The notes beneath the pieces are model-generated. The model was not told the origin of the DNA. It saw only the letters and a list, made by a program, of their open reading frames with translations, and searched no databases. A stretch of 64,000 nucleotides of DNA from JBLMYQ01 sp050260055. Its GTDB lineage: Bacteria; Bacillota; Clostridia; Acetivibrionales; UBA4821. Shown one piece after another: positions 54,350 through 62,217 of the stretch. A program made the position numbers and the translations under genes. The stretch is taken from the NCBI GenBank assembly GCA_050260055.1, contig JBLNBO010000053.1, forward strand, positions 9,470-73,469, read 5' to 3'. Every line of letters begins with the position of its first letter. The first letter of the stretch is position 1.

Positions 54350-54388
54350 AGACTATTTCGGGATTTAGTGAGGTAGTCTTTTGCATTT
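54350..54388 (+). terminator. Possible attenuator hairpin in the recombinase leader
   Basis: AGACTA (54350-54355) pairs with TAGTCT (54374-54379), followed by a T-rich tail (TTGCATTTTTT). Placed between the promoter and the recombinase start, it could limit recombinase expression. Weak six-pair stem. Confidence 0.35.
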
Positions 54389-54429
54389 TTTAGGGATCTG
54401 ATATTTATAATAGAAGGTTGTGATTTTAA

Positions 54430-55467
54430 ATGCTTCAGGTTAAAAAGGTAGATAACCAATTATATGTCAGATTTCAGGATAATGAGTATAATACAGAAAA
54501 AATGAATATCTTCAAAACTAAAAAATGGAATAAAGAATTGAAATGCTGGATTCTTCCTTATTCCGAAGATAATCTTAACAGACTAAAAGAAATTTCTAAA
54601 CACCAAGATTATGTAATAAAGAATGGCTTATTAATTAAGAAATTTGAAGGAGAATTGAAACTTAGGGGTTATACGCAAAAGACAAGAAAGAATTATATCG
54701 GTCATATTAGAAGAATAGCAGGTTATTTTAATAAGGATATTTCACTTTTGACAACAGATGAAATAAAAGGCTATCTGCTCGATGTAATGGATAAGCAGGA
54801 TAAATCGCTTACTTATGGAAGCCAGGCTTTAAGTGCAATAAAATTTCTTTTCAACACCATCCTTGATAGAAATGAAGTAATTGAAAGTATACCAAGGCCC
54901 AGGAAAGAAAAGAAGCTTCCGAATGTGTTGAGTAGAGAAGAAATTATTAGGATTTTTGACTGCATTGATAATAAAAAGCATAGAGCAATCCTATTCCTGA
55001 TATATTCGTCAGGCCTTAGAATCGGAGAGGCAATAAGACTAAAAATATCCGATATAGACAGCACAAGAATGCTTGTACATGTTTATCAAGGAAAAGGGAG
55101 AAAGGATAGATATTCGGTTCTATCAAAGGTTGCGTTAGATGAGTTGAGAGCTTATGTTAAGAAATATAGGCCAGATAATTGGCTGTTTCCCGGGGAAGAT
55201 GAGGAAAGATTTATAAATGAAAGGTCTATACAAAGAGCATTTGAAAAGGCATGTGATAAAGCGGGGATTATAAAAAGGGTGACAGTTCATACTCTTCGGC
55301 ATTCATTTGCAACACATTTGCTAGAGGGAGGAACCGATTTGCGATATATTCAGGAGCTTCTAGGGCATGCAAGCAGTAAGACAACAGAGATATACACACA
55401 TGTTACGCAAAAGAGTATCCGTAACATTGAAAGCCCCTTAGACAAATTCTACCATAGTTCCACTTAA
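54430..55467 (+). CDS. Tyrosine recombinase, presumed integrase of the cassette array
   Basis: 345 residues. Residues 1-70 form an extra domain containing KKWNKELKCWILPYSEDNL, seen in a subgroup of Xer-like recombinases; 70-160 is the SAM-like core-binding domain; 175-345 is the catalytic domain. Catalytic residues are R198 (SGLRIGEA), K223 region (GKGRKDR), H287 and R290 (HTLRHSF), H313 (LLGHAS) and Y322 (EIYTHV). The C-terminus ESPLDKF resembles the SPLD end of IntI. Between GKG and HTLRH there are about 70 residues, as in XerD, so the roughly 40-residue IntI insertion used to bind attC is missing. It points toward the cassettes, opposite to most integrons. Start ATG after GAAGG. Confidence 0.9.
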   Translation: MLQVKKVDNQLYVRFQDNEYNTEKMNIFKTKKWNKELKCWILPYSEDNLNRLKEISKHQDYVIKNGLLIKKFEGELKLRGYTQKTRKNYIGHIRRIAGYFNKDISLLTTDEIKGYLLDVMDKQDKSLTYGSQALSAIKFLFNTILDRNEVIESIPRPRKEKKLPNVLSREEIIRIFDCIDNKKHRAILFLIYSSGLRIGEAIRLKISDIDSTRMLVHVYQGKGRKDRYSVLSKVALDELRAYVKKYRPDNWLFPGEDEERFINERSIQRAFEKACDKAGIIKRVTVHTLRHSFATHLLEGGTDLRYIQELLGHASSKTTEIYTHVTQKSIRNIESPLDKFYHSST

Positions 55468-55624
55468 CCTACACACCACCGGAAGTCAACCTGTATACTC
55501 ATTTAACCCGACACATTTATCCGGTAATGAAATAGTTAGGTGACATTGGTTCACTTTGGAGACAAGCAGGTTAAAGCCAAAGTAAGTAACCGTAATTCAA
55601 CATAGAATAGGAGATTAAAAGAAA
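55468..55624 (+). other. Candidate attI region
   Basis: 157 bases between the recombinase stop and the first cassette gene. GTTAGGT at 55535-55541 fits the GTTRRRY core and is preceded by GAAATA. The nine bases from 55535 (GTTAGGTGA) are the reverse complement of the bases opening the first attC (56342-56350), which marks 55535/55536 as the crossover point. No attC-like partner structure lies upstream, as expected for an attI rather than an attC. A TATACT at 55494 is a weak -10 candidate only. Confidence 0.7.
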
Positions 55625-56311
55625 ATGGAGAAGAAAGACTATCGAATATTTAATTCATTGGAGAATTTTAATGTATCTATCCCAGATAAGTGTCCTTTCT
55701 GCCATCATGGAATTGAACCGATTTTTGTTTTAGGTTATGAATTTGAACGAACATTTTGGAGAAATTGGAGACTATTATTTATTTGCCCAAGGAAAGAATG
55801 TCATGAAATGTTTTTTGGAATTTATTATAAGAATACTACTGAAATTTTTGATCGTAGCTTACCTGCTCTACGCGGATGTTCACCTTTTAAATTTGAAGAA
55901 GAGGAATTTTCTGATGTAATCGAAAATATTTCTCCTAATTTTGCTACTATTTATAATCAGGCTAAACAAGCTGAAGAAAGAGAGTTAAATGAAATTTGTG
56001 GTTTAGGCTACAGAAAAGCACTTGAATTCTTAATAAAAGACTACTTAATTACTATATACGAAGACGAGGCGGAGCAAATAAAACAGAATCATAAGTTTAG
56101 TGATGTAATTAAGAAATACGTTAAGGATGAAAAGATTAAATTTTTAGCCGAAAGAGCTACTTGGCTTGGCAATGACTATGCTCATTATACTCAGAAATGG
56201 GAAGACAAGGATATAGACGACTTGAAGAGATTGATTAAAACTTCTCTTTACTGGATTAGTGCAGAAAAAGAGCTTGATTTTTATAAGGAAGAAATGCCAG
56301 AAGGTAAGTAA
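55625..56311 (+). CDS. Cassette 1: zinc-ribbon and DUF4145-like (HEPN-like) protein
   Basis: 228 residues, ATG after AGGAG. The N-terminal part has two cysteine pairs (CPFCHHG and CPRKECHE), likely a zinc ribbon. The C-terminal part (about 110-215) is helical with GLGYRKALEFLIKDYL and AERATWLGNDYAHY, the pattern of the DUF4145 family, which is related to HEPN domains. Members are often found with restriction or other defence genes. A role in defence is inference. It lies 89 bases after the presumed recombination point and ends 32 bases before its attC site. Confidence 0.75.
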   Translation: MEKKDYRIFNSLENFNVSIPDKCPFCHHGIEPIFVLGYEFERTFWRNWRLLFICPRKECHEMFFGIYYKNTTEIFDRSLPALRGCSPFKFEEEEFSDVIENISPNFATIYNQAKQAEERELNEICGLGYRKALEFLIKDYLITIYEDEAEQIKQNHKFSDVIKKYVKDEKIKFLAERATWLGNDYAHYTQKWEDKDIDDLKRLIKTSLYWISAEKELDFYKEEMPEGK

Positions 56312-56343
56312 GTTGAAGATTATTTGAGCTATGAACCAACATC

Positions 56344-56523
56344 ACCTAACAATGCACTCTCGTATAGGTCTGCTGGCACTATTTGAAGGAGTAAATTCAA
56401 AGACGTCACGGGCATGAACGGGAAGCCAGCACCGCATCCCAATCGCTGGGCGGACGAGCCGCCGTCAGGGAGAAGGGCTCTGCTAGTCCAGCTCTGTGAT
56501 GCCGAGAGTGCGAGACGTTAGAT
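56344..56523 (+). repeat. attC-like site 1 (180 bp)
   Basis: R'' ACCTAAC (56344-56350), L'' GCACTCTCG, L' CGAGAGTGC, R' GTTAGAT (56517-56523). The spacer is AAT on the left and GAGAC on the right. An inner stem TGCTGGC/GCCAGCA is also present. R'' is the exact complement of the attI core GTTAGGT. Much richer in G+C than the flanks. Confidence 0.9.
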
Positions 56524-56639
56524 GACATGCACCGAGAATAAGGCGCGCGTCCATGCGCTAATTGTATAAGTTGAGCGTTGAAGATTTATTAAATATATTT
56601 TGAAATAGTCAGATGATTATATACATGAGGTGTTTATTA

Positions 56640-56840
56640 ATGAAAAAAGTAAGAGCAATTTTTATTGGGGATGTAAGATTTGATGAATGTCCTGTTTTTG
56701 AGCTCAATGAACAAAACGGATATTTTGAGATGTTAAAAGATAAAGATTTTAGGTATGAAAAGCAATACGTGATAGAAGATAAAGACTTTATTACTTTTGT
56801 TATTGAAAATGATGTCGCAAGAGTTACGAAAACCTTGTAA
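56640..56840 (+). CDS. Cassette 2: small acidic protein, unknown
   Basis: 66 residues from ATG 56640, 7 bases after GAGGTG. Sequence KKVRAIFIGDVRFDECPVFE suggests a small beta-rich protein. No family recognized. It is followed after 58 bases by a second gene in the same cassette. Confidence 0.65.
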   Translation: MKKVRAIFIGDVRFDECPVFELNEQNGYFEMLKDKDFRYEKQYVIEDKDFITFVIENDVARVTKTL

Positions 56841-56898
56841 GAGGGTGTGCCGTCCATGCCCTAGGGATAAGCTTTAGAAATTTAGGGGGTAAGCTATT

Positions 56899-57345
56899 AT
56901 GAATGATGAAGAATTATTAAAATATTATTATGAAGAACTCATAATGTCCCTAATCACAATGTCATTACCAGCTGAAGAACAAAAAGATATAATTGGTATT
57001 GGGTGCCTTGGTGATGAAATGTTAAATGATTTTGATGATTTTTATAGAATGCGAAGGCAAACATATATTGATAATAAAGTTTTTGATGGGAGACAGTTGA
57101 AAATACTCGATGAGTTCAATGAATTCTTAGATAAGTTTAATGGTCAAAACGAAGATTTTTATTGGGATATTGAGGAATTAAAGAATAATCCATTATGGGC
57201 TGCTTTAAGAGAAGAGGCGAAAAAAGTAGTTACAAATGTATTTGGAAAAAACTATAAAATTGAAATACAAAGAGAAAATAAGCTGGAAAATGGGAGAGTA
57301 GTACTAGAACATACAAAAAGAAAATTGATAGAAGTTTGTGATTAA
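56899..57345 (+). CDS. Cassette 2: acidic helical protein, unknown
   Basis: 148 residues, ATG after AGGGGG. Acidic and largely helical (NDEELLKYYYEELIMSLITM); no motif recognized. Shares the cassette with the 66-residue gene, so the pair may act together, for example as toxin and antitoxin or as effector and immunity protein, but nothing in the sequence proves it. A 124-base stretch with a CCCC/GGGG hairpin and TTCTGAACAAGG separates it from attC 2. Confidence 0.65.
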   Translation: MNDEELLKYYYEELIMSLITMSLPAEEQKDIIGIGCLGDEMLNDFDDFYRMRRQTYIDNKVFDGRQLKILDEFNEFLDKFNGQNEDFYWDIEELKNNPLWAALREEAKKVVTNVFGKNYKIEIQRENKLENGRVVLEHTKRKLIEVCD

Positions 57346-57469
57346 TTATAATATCTTTTTCTATAGTTAGTTTTTATTATTCGAAATGGGGAAATAGAGA
57401 AATATGAGGAGTAATATTTAAGGAACCCCCATCCATGGGGATTTCTGAACAAGGGGCTCGGTGCACATC

Positions 57470-57649
57470 ATCTAACAATGCACTCTCACAAGGGTTTGCT
57501 GGCACTATTTTATGACGCAACTTCAAAGACGTCACGAGCATGAACGGGAAGCCAGCACCGCATCCCAATCGCTGGGCGGACAAGCCGCCGACGAGGAGAA
57601 GGGCTTTGCTGGTTCAGCTCTGTGATGCCGAGAGTGCGGGACGTTAAGC
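57470..57649 (+). repeat. attC-like site 2 (180 bp)
   Basis: R'' ATCTAAC (57470-57476), R' GTTAAGC (57643-57649). L'' GCACTCTCA and L' CGAGAGTGC pair except for one position. The inside is nearly identical to site 1 over most of its length. R'' complements the R' of site 1 (GTTAGAT), as expected for the cassette circle. Confidence 0.9.
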
Positions 57650-57722
57650 GAAAGGCTATGCTATTTTGAGTGTGTACTCTGAAAGGTAGAATAACAGTTT
57701 TTATTTAGGGAGAAGTTTGAGA

Positions 57723-58535
57723 ATGGAAAATAGTGTTTTAGAATTTAATGCTGCAATGCATTACAATCGTGATATATTTCTCCTAAATTATAGTAAGGAG
57801 TTAAATCTATTTGAAGAAACGAATAATATGCTATGGCAATTGGGTGAACATATCTCAAGGCAAATTGATATATCTGGATATACCCATACGAGTATTGGCG
57901 TATTCATTTTAGTTATTTTAAGACAAGCCAATAATGCTTTTAATTTAATAAGTACATACCAAACATATGATGCTTGGGTTGTATTTAGACCTGTCATAGA
58001 ATGTGTATTATTAATTGGAAAGTTTCTAGACTCCCCTACTAATGCAGATCTTTGGATGAGGAGAAAAGAAATACGTTTAAATCGGAAAAAAGATAAAAGG
58101 ACATTTGATAAATATATGTTGGAATTAGAAGGTAATGGATTAATATCAGAATCAATTTCAATGTCAGGCAGTTACCGGCAAATTCTTACTAAAATTAATG
58201 ATGAGTTTATGCATTTCAATTTTGAATATTATTTTCCAAAAACTTATGAAGTAGAAGAAATCTCACCATTAAATTTATATATAAGCGTATCTCATACTGG
58301 TGATGATTTTTTTAGGCACAAAGCGCACCTATTATCTTTTTTGCATTTATATAGGATGATTGTTGTTTCCCTAGATGAAGCTTTTGCAAAATTATATGAT
58401 GTGCAAAGTATAGTGAATGTTGAAATGGAAAGCGTAGAAAATACATGGAAAAGTGAAGTCGAGAAATTGCTTAGGGATAAGCCTGAATTGAAGGATATAA
58501 TAGTCAGCATTGGACTATGGAATATGAAAAATTAA
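57723..58535 (+). CDS. Cassette 3: helical protein, possibly DUF5677-like
   Basis: 270 residues from ATG 57723, 10 bases after GGGAG (a TTG at 57717 is closer to it). Helical, with FRPVIECVLLIGKFLDSPTNA and KINDEFMHFNFEY, a layout that recalls DUF5677-type proteins, which contain a HEPN-like bundle. The match is by eye and weak. No other domain seen. Confidence 0.6.
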   Translation: MENSVLEFNAAMHYNRDIFLLNYSKELNLFEETNNMLWQLGEHISRQIDISGYTHTSIGVFILVILRQANNAFNLISTYQTYDAWVVFRPVIECVLLIGKFLDSPTNADLWMRRKEIRLNRKKDKRTFDKYMLELEGNGLISESISMSGSYRQILTKINDEFMHFNFEYYFPKTYEVEEISPLNLYISVSHTGDDFFRHKAHLLSFLHLYRMIVVSLDEAFAKLYDVQSIVNVEMESVENTWKSEVEKLLRDKPELKDIIVSIGLWNMKN

Positions 58536-58578
58536 TATTAACGATGTTACTTATAGTTTCGACGAAGCATAGCCCATC

Positions 58579-58732
58579 GCTTAACAATGCACTCTCGCAA
58601 GGGTTGCTGGCCTTATCGGGAGGAGCAAGGTCAAAGACGTCACGGGCATGAACGGGAAGCCAGCACCGCGCCGGTTCGCCAAGAAAGGAGATTTCTAGGC
58701 TCACACGGCACCGAGAGTGCGAGACGTTATAT
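58579..58732 (+). repeat. attC-like site 3 (154 bp)
   Basis: R'' GCTTAAC (58579-58585) complements the R' of site 2 (GTTAAGC); R' GTTATAT (58726-58732). L'' and L' pair perfectly (GCACTCTCG/CGAGAGTGC). The inner stem TTGCTGGC/GCCAGCA is kept but the right half differs from sites 1 and 2. Confidence 0.88.
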
Positions 58733-58804
58733 GACAGATGACATAATATTGGTGAGTCCTTTCGTCCGAAAGAATTATTATTAAAAACAAACAAGGGGGT
58801 CAAT

Positions 58805-59251
58805 ATGAAAAAAATTATAATTAGCGCCATTCTTATTGCTTTAGTTATTTTTTTATCATCTTGTTCAATAAGTAAAAAAGAAGGATATATTGAAGATGAT
58901 GAAAAGAACACAGAAGTAGCAATTAATAATTTTCATGAAGACTTAAATAATGAAAATTATGAAAATATTTATAATAATTTATATGAAGAACTACAAATAT
59001 CATGGGGAAAAGAAAAAATACTTACTAATATGAGGCAATCACATGAAGAATTGGGCAATTTTATTAATATAAAAGATAAAAAGATGAATGTGGTTATTGG
59101 AGCACCAGTACAAGTTAGGGCTGTTTACATATCTAGTTTTGAAAAGGGAGATGTAACAGAAATGTTTACATATATTAAATCTGGTGATGCTTATAAATTA
59201 GCACTTTATAAGCCTGTAATGGGTGTTACAAACTTAGACAATGTTAATTAG
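58805..59251 (+). CDS. Cassette 4: small lipoprotein
   Basis: 148 residues, ATG after AAGGGGG. Lipoprotein signal with lipobox LSSC at residues 17-20, then an alpha+beta domain (NFHEDLNNENYENIYNNLYEEL) of NTF2-like DUF4878/DUF3887 appearance. It is expected to be anchored outside the membrane. Ligand unknown. Confidence 0.7.
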   Translation: MKKIIISAILIALVIFLSSCSISKKEGYIEDDEKNTEVAINNFHEDLNNENYENIYNNLYEELQISWGKEKILTNMRQSHEELGNFINIKDKKMNVVIGAPVQVRAVYISSFEKGDVTEMFTYIKSGDAYKLALYKPVMGVTNLDNVN

Positions 59252-59313
59252 AAATGTTATTGAAGTTAAAATATTTATCTCTATTCTTATTAGTTTGTGC
59301 TATGTCATCCATC

Positions 59314-59465
59314 ATATAACAATGCACTCTCGTATAGGTTTGCTGGCACTATTTAAGGAGCAATGCCAATAACGAATGCGCATGAACGGGAAGCCAGCAC
59401 CGCACCCCAATCGCCGAGTGGCAAGCACTACGGCTCTGAGGCGCCGAGAGTTCGAGACGTTATCT
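59314..59465 (+). repeat. attC-like site 4 (152 bp)
   Basis: R'' ATATAAC (59314-59320) complements the R' of site 3 (GTTATAT); R' GTTATCT (59459-59465). The left half matches sites 1 and 2 (GTATAGGTTTGCTGGCAC); the right half matches site 7. Confidence 0.88.
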
Positions 59466-59547
59466 GAAATTGAACGCAAAAAAATACAAACGCCGCGTCC
59501 TGCGGCGAATTACAATGAGTCATAAAGTTCAAGGCGAGGAATAAATT

Positions 59548-60666
59548 ATGAGCTTTGTTTATGCTAAAAAAATACAAAACACTATTGTAGTATTTGGAGA
59601 CACAAAGATTACTTTTGACCCGATTGGATCTAAAGCTTTGTGGAGTGAGGATACACATAAAAAAGTTCAAAAATACGGTTTGATAAAAAATATGATTATT
59701 AGTAATAATTTTTGTGTCTCTTTTGCAGGAAAAAATATTATTTACGCAAATGAGTTATTAAAGCATATACGAGATATCTCATTAGAAAATCTTCTAAAAA
59801 TCGCATTAGATATACATTTGCGAAATCATAATTCTATAGATTTTATTATTTGTTATGCAGATTGTGATAAACAAGATATTTATGAAATAAAAAACGGATT
59901 ATGTAATAATGTGGAATTCTCTTGGATTGGATCATATGACGCTTTTCGTTTCTTTCAGGGAGTAAGAAGCGGAGATATTAGTAAAATTGTAGGTTTTACT
60001 GATTTTCTAGATGTTGAAATATCATTTGGAAATTCCAATGAAACCGAATTTGATCAAGAGTATTTAAGTTTATTTGATTCATTTCATAAGACTTTATTTG
60101 ATTGCAAAGATGATTCTGTAGGAGGAGTGGTTGTTCCTGTAGTATATAACAAGGAAAAAGATAGATTTTGTTATAAAGGTTACGGTAAATGCTATTCCAG
60201 ATTAGAAATGAGAGATGGCAAAGCTTGCTTACCATTCTATCAGGATGCTCGCAAAGGTACCTATACTGTTATATTTTATAATTCATTTTCATTTGTTGGT
60301 ATTTATATCCCAGAATCAAATTTAGGTATTATATACAATCATGCTCGAATAAATGAAGATGATTACACAAATACAGGCACATCAAGGTTTTGGCTTCCAC
60401 AAGTCGTGCAAATGAATGAGTTGGATTTCTACATACAAGTTGAATCTCATGGTTTATATGCACCGAGGTTTTGCGATTGCGACCCAGACAATATTCCGGA
60501 GATTTTTAAGAGAGTTTCATTTTATAAAGATAAGCCTTTAATTGCACTACTGTACATTAACAAATTAATCGAAATTATAGAAACTACACATCGTGAGGAG
60601 TATCGATTAGAAGGATTAAGAAAGATGAAACAAGATATTGAAATTGAACTTAAAGTGAATAAATGA
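59548..60666 (+). CDS. Cassette 5: possible Ntn-hydrolase-like protein, unknown
   Basis: 372 residues, ATG after GGCGAGG. The N-terminal part (YAKKIQNTIVVFGDTKITFD, then CVSFAGKNIIYANELL) is reminiscent of the proteasome/Ntn-hydrolase fold, but without an obvious N-terminal nucleophile. The C-terminal half contains FVGIYIPESNLGIIYNHARI. No family assigned. A GC-rich hairpin CGCCGC/GCGGCG at 59491-59507 lies in its leader within the cassette. Confidence 0.65.
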   Translation: MSFVYAKKIQNTIVVFGDTKITFDPIGSKALWSEDTHKKVQKYGLIKNMIISNNFCVSFAGKNIIYANELLKHIRDISLENLLKIALDIHLRNHNSIDFIICYADCDKQDIYEIKNGLCNNVEFSWIGSYDAFRFFQGVRSGDISKIVGFTDFLDVEISFGNSNETEFDQEYLSLFDSFHKTLFDCKDDSVGGVVVPVVYNKEKDRFCYKGYGKCYSRLEMRDGKACLPFYQDARKGTYTVIFYNSFSFVGIYIPESNLGIIYNHARINEDDYTNTGTSRFWLPQVVQMNELDFYIQVESHGLYAPRFCDCDPDNIPEIFKRVSFYKDKPLIALLYINKLIEIIETTHREEYRLEGLRKMKQDIEIELKVNK

Positions 60667-60740
60667 ATACATTGTTGTTAGCATTAATGTATTAGACCGC
60701 AACGTCCATGTTGCTTTAGCTTTGCAGGGCGTTCAACATC

Positions 60741-60900
60741 CGATAACAATGCACTCCCGTAATCTCTGGGGTCCGCGGGCGGATATATAGGTTAATCATT
60801 CTTAAGGGGAATACACCGTCTCGCTGGGTGTTACCACCGCCGAGGAAGAAGATTCGCTGAGGTCCAGCTCGAACGGCATCGTGAGTGCGGAACGTTATAT
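60741..60900 (+). repeat. attC-like site 5 (160 bp)
   Basis: R'' CGATAAC (60741-60747), one base off the complement of site 4 R' (GTTATCT); R' GTTATAT (60894-60900). L'' GCACTCCCG and L' CGTGAGTGC pair with one mismatch. The inside differs strongly from the other sites. Confidence 0.82.
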
Positions 60901-60998
60901 GAAAGACAGCAGATTACGCTCAACATCGTGTCTCGCGATTACGAACAAAAAGATTTTAAAGAATAGATTTCAAAAAATACTATGGGGAGTGAGAATAA

Positions 60999-61907
60999 GT
61001 GATAAAAAAAAGTATGTTGCTTGTTTGTTTTATTTGTTTATCTGTTTCATTAGTAGGTTGCTCACCTAGTAGAGAGACGAATAATAATCTACCAAAACAA
61101 TCACAGAAAATAGAAAGAAGTAGTGTTAATGATAATAAAGAGATTGTTTATCAACTCGAAAAAGACATTGATGGTGACAAGAAAACTGAAAAATTAGTTT
61201 TTGATATTGATAAAGAGGATAAATTATCCGGAGAAGGTAGTGACAGTGATATTTATACAAGATTATTGATTTATGAACAAAGGGATGGAATCGAGAACCT
61301 TGTTTTTGATTCTGAAAAAGCGGGTATTGAAATTAATGGAGATCTAAATACTCGTATTTCTGACGAAAAATATATATGGATTGAGGATAAAAACAAAAAT
61401 AATATTCCTGAAATTTACTTAGAGGAAGAAGTTACATATGATTTGGAGATTCCTCGTGTTGCAATTATAGAATATATAAAAGGTACGTATAAAGTATTGT
61501 TTAATGATTGTATAACAGACTTTGAATATAGTGATTTTGATAATAACGGAAAATATGAGCTTTATGGATCACAAAGTTATTTTGGCGATGTTGGTGATGC
61601 AATTTCTTTTATACACGTCCCTACTGTATTTGTTCTTAAAGATGATGAATATGTCCCATCCAAACTGATGACTATAAACTTTGCTAAGGGGTATTTGGAG
61701 TATTTGAAAGGGGATATAGATTATTCACTTGTTTTATATGGAATTCTTGGGGAAAGGGATAAAGGGATAAAATTAATTAAAGATAATAAGAAAATACTTG
61801 AGAAACGTAAAGACCCGGATGGCAAAAATTATAGTGTAAATGATTATATTGAAGAATTTGAACAATACATAAACGACGAAAAAGAAGAAATGAAACAGTG
61901 GGACTGA
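60999..61907 (+). CDS. Cassette 6: lipoprotein, unknown
   Basis: 302 residues from GTG 60999, after GGGGAG. Lipobox LVGC at residues 18-21. A following domain with EKDIDGDKKTEKLVFDID and DFDNNGKYELYG resembles FG-GAP/EF-hand-like calcium loops. Outer-face anchored; function unknown. Its end is followed by a CTTGCC/GGCAAG hairpin and TTCTGAACAAGG before attC 6. Confidence 0.7.
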   Translation: MIKKSMLLVCFICLSVSLVGCSPSRETNNNLPKQSQKIERSSVNDNKEIVYQLEKDIDGDKKTEKLVFDIDKEDKLSGEGSDSDIYTRLLIYEQRDGIENLVFDSEKAGIEINGDLNTRISDEKYIWIEDKNKNNIPEIYLEEEVTYDLEIPRVAIIEYIKGTYKVLFNDCITDFEYSDFDNNGKYELYGSQSYFGDVGDAISFIHVPTVFVLKDDEYVPSKLMTINFAKGYLEYLKGDIDYSLVLYGILGERDKGIKLIKDNKKILEKRKDPDGKNYSVNDYIEEFEQYINDEKEEMKQWD

Positions 61908-61972
61908 AAAAATTAATTTTGAAGGCTTGCCCTCCTTGGCAAGTTCTGAACAAGGAAGTCCTGCTGTCCATC

Positions 61973-62144
61973 ATATAACAATGCACTCTCGCAAAGGGCA
62001 AGGAGGTAGGGGCGAATATGAGTTCCAAATGCGGAGCAGGTGCCGTGCCGCACCCCAATCGCCGACCGCAGTCGCGGCCGCCTGCTTGAAAAGATGGTTT
62101 GCAGGCTTACGGCTCTGTGATGCCGAGAGTGCGGGACGTTATAC
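61973..62144 (+). repeat. attC-like site 6 (172 bp)
   Basis: R'' ATATAAC (61973-61979) complements the R' of site 5 (GTTATAT); R' GTTATAC (62138-62144). L'' and L' pair perfectly. The inside is distinct, with GCGGCC-rich arms. Confidence 0.88.
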
Positions 62145-62217
62145 GAAATTGTGCACTAGTAATAAGTGACTTAACTTATTTTAGTTAGAAAAATATAAAT
62201 TTAGGAGGAGATAAATA

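Noticed and set aside
54190..54429. LexA (SOS) box upstream of the recombinase
   Set aside because: No CGAACN4GTTCG-like sequence could be found.
54430..55467. Plain XerC/XerD housekeeping recombinase
   Set aside because: The extra N-terminal domain, the SPLD-type C-terminus and the adjacent cassette array make a specialized role more likely, though an unrelated neighbour cannot be excluded.
57377..57583. Minus-strand open frame over attC site 2 (similar ones at 59428-59670, 61777-62058, 63465-63650)
   Set aside because: The same peptide-like endings recur because attC sites are repeated; no start signals, so they are repeat artefacts.
58587..58784. 65-codon open frame across attC site 3
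   Set aside because: Overlaps the recombination site; open only because of the GC-rich repeat.
61927..62169. 80-codon open frame across attC site 6
   Set aside because: It lies wholly within the structured attC and its edges, has no ribosome binding site and gives a low-complexity product.
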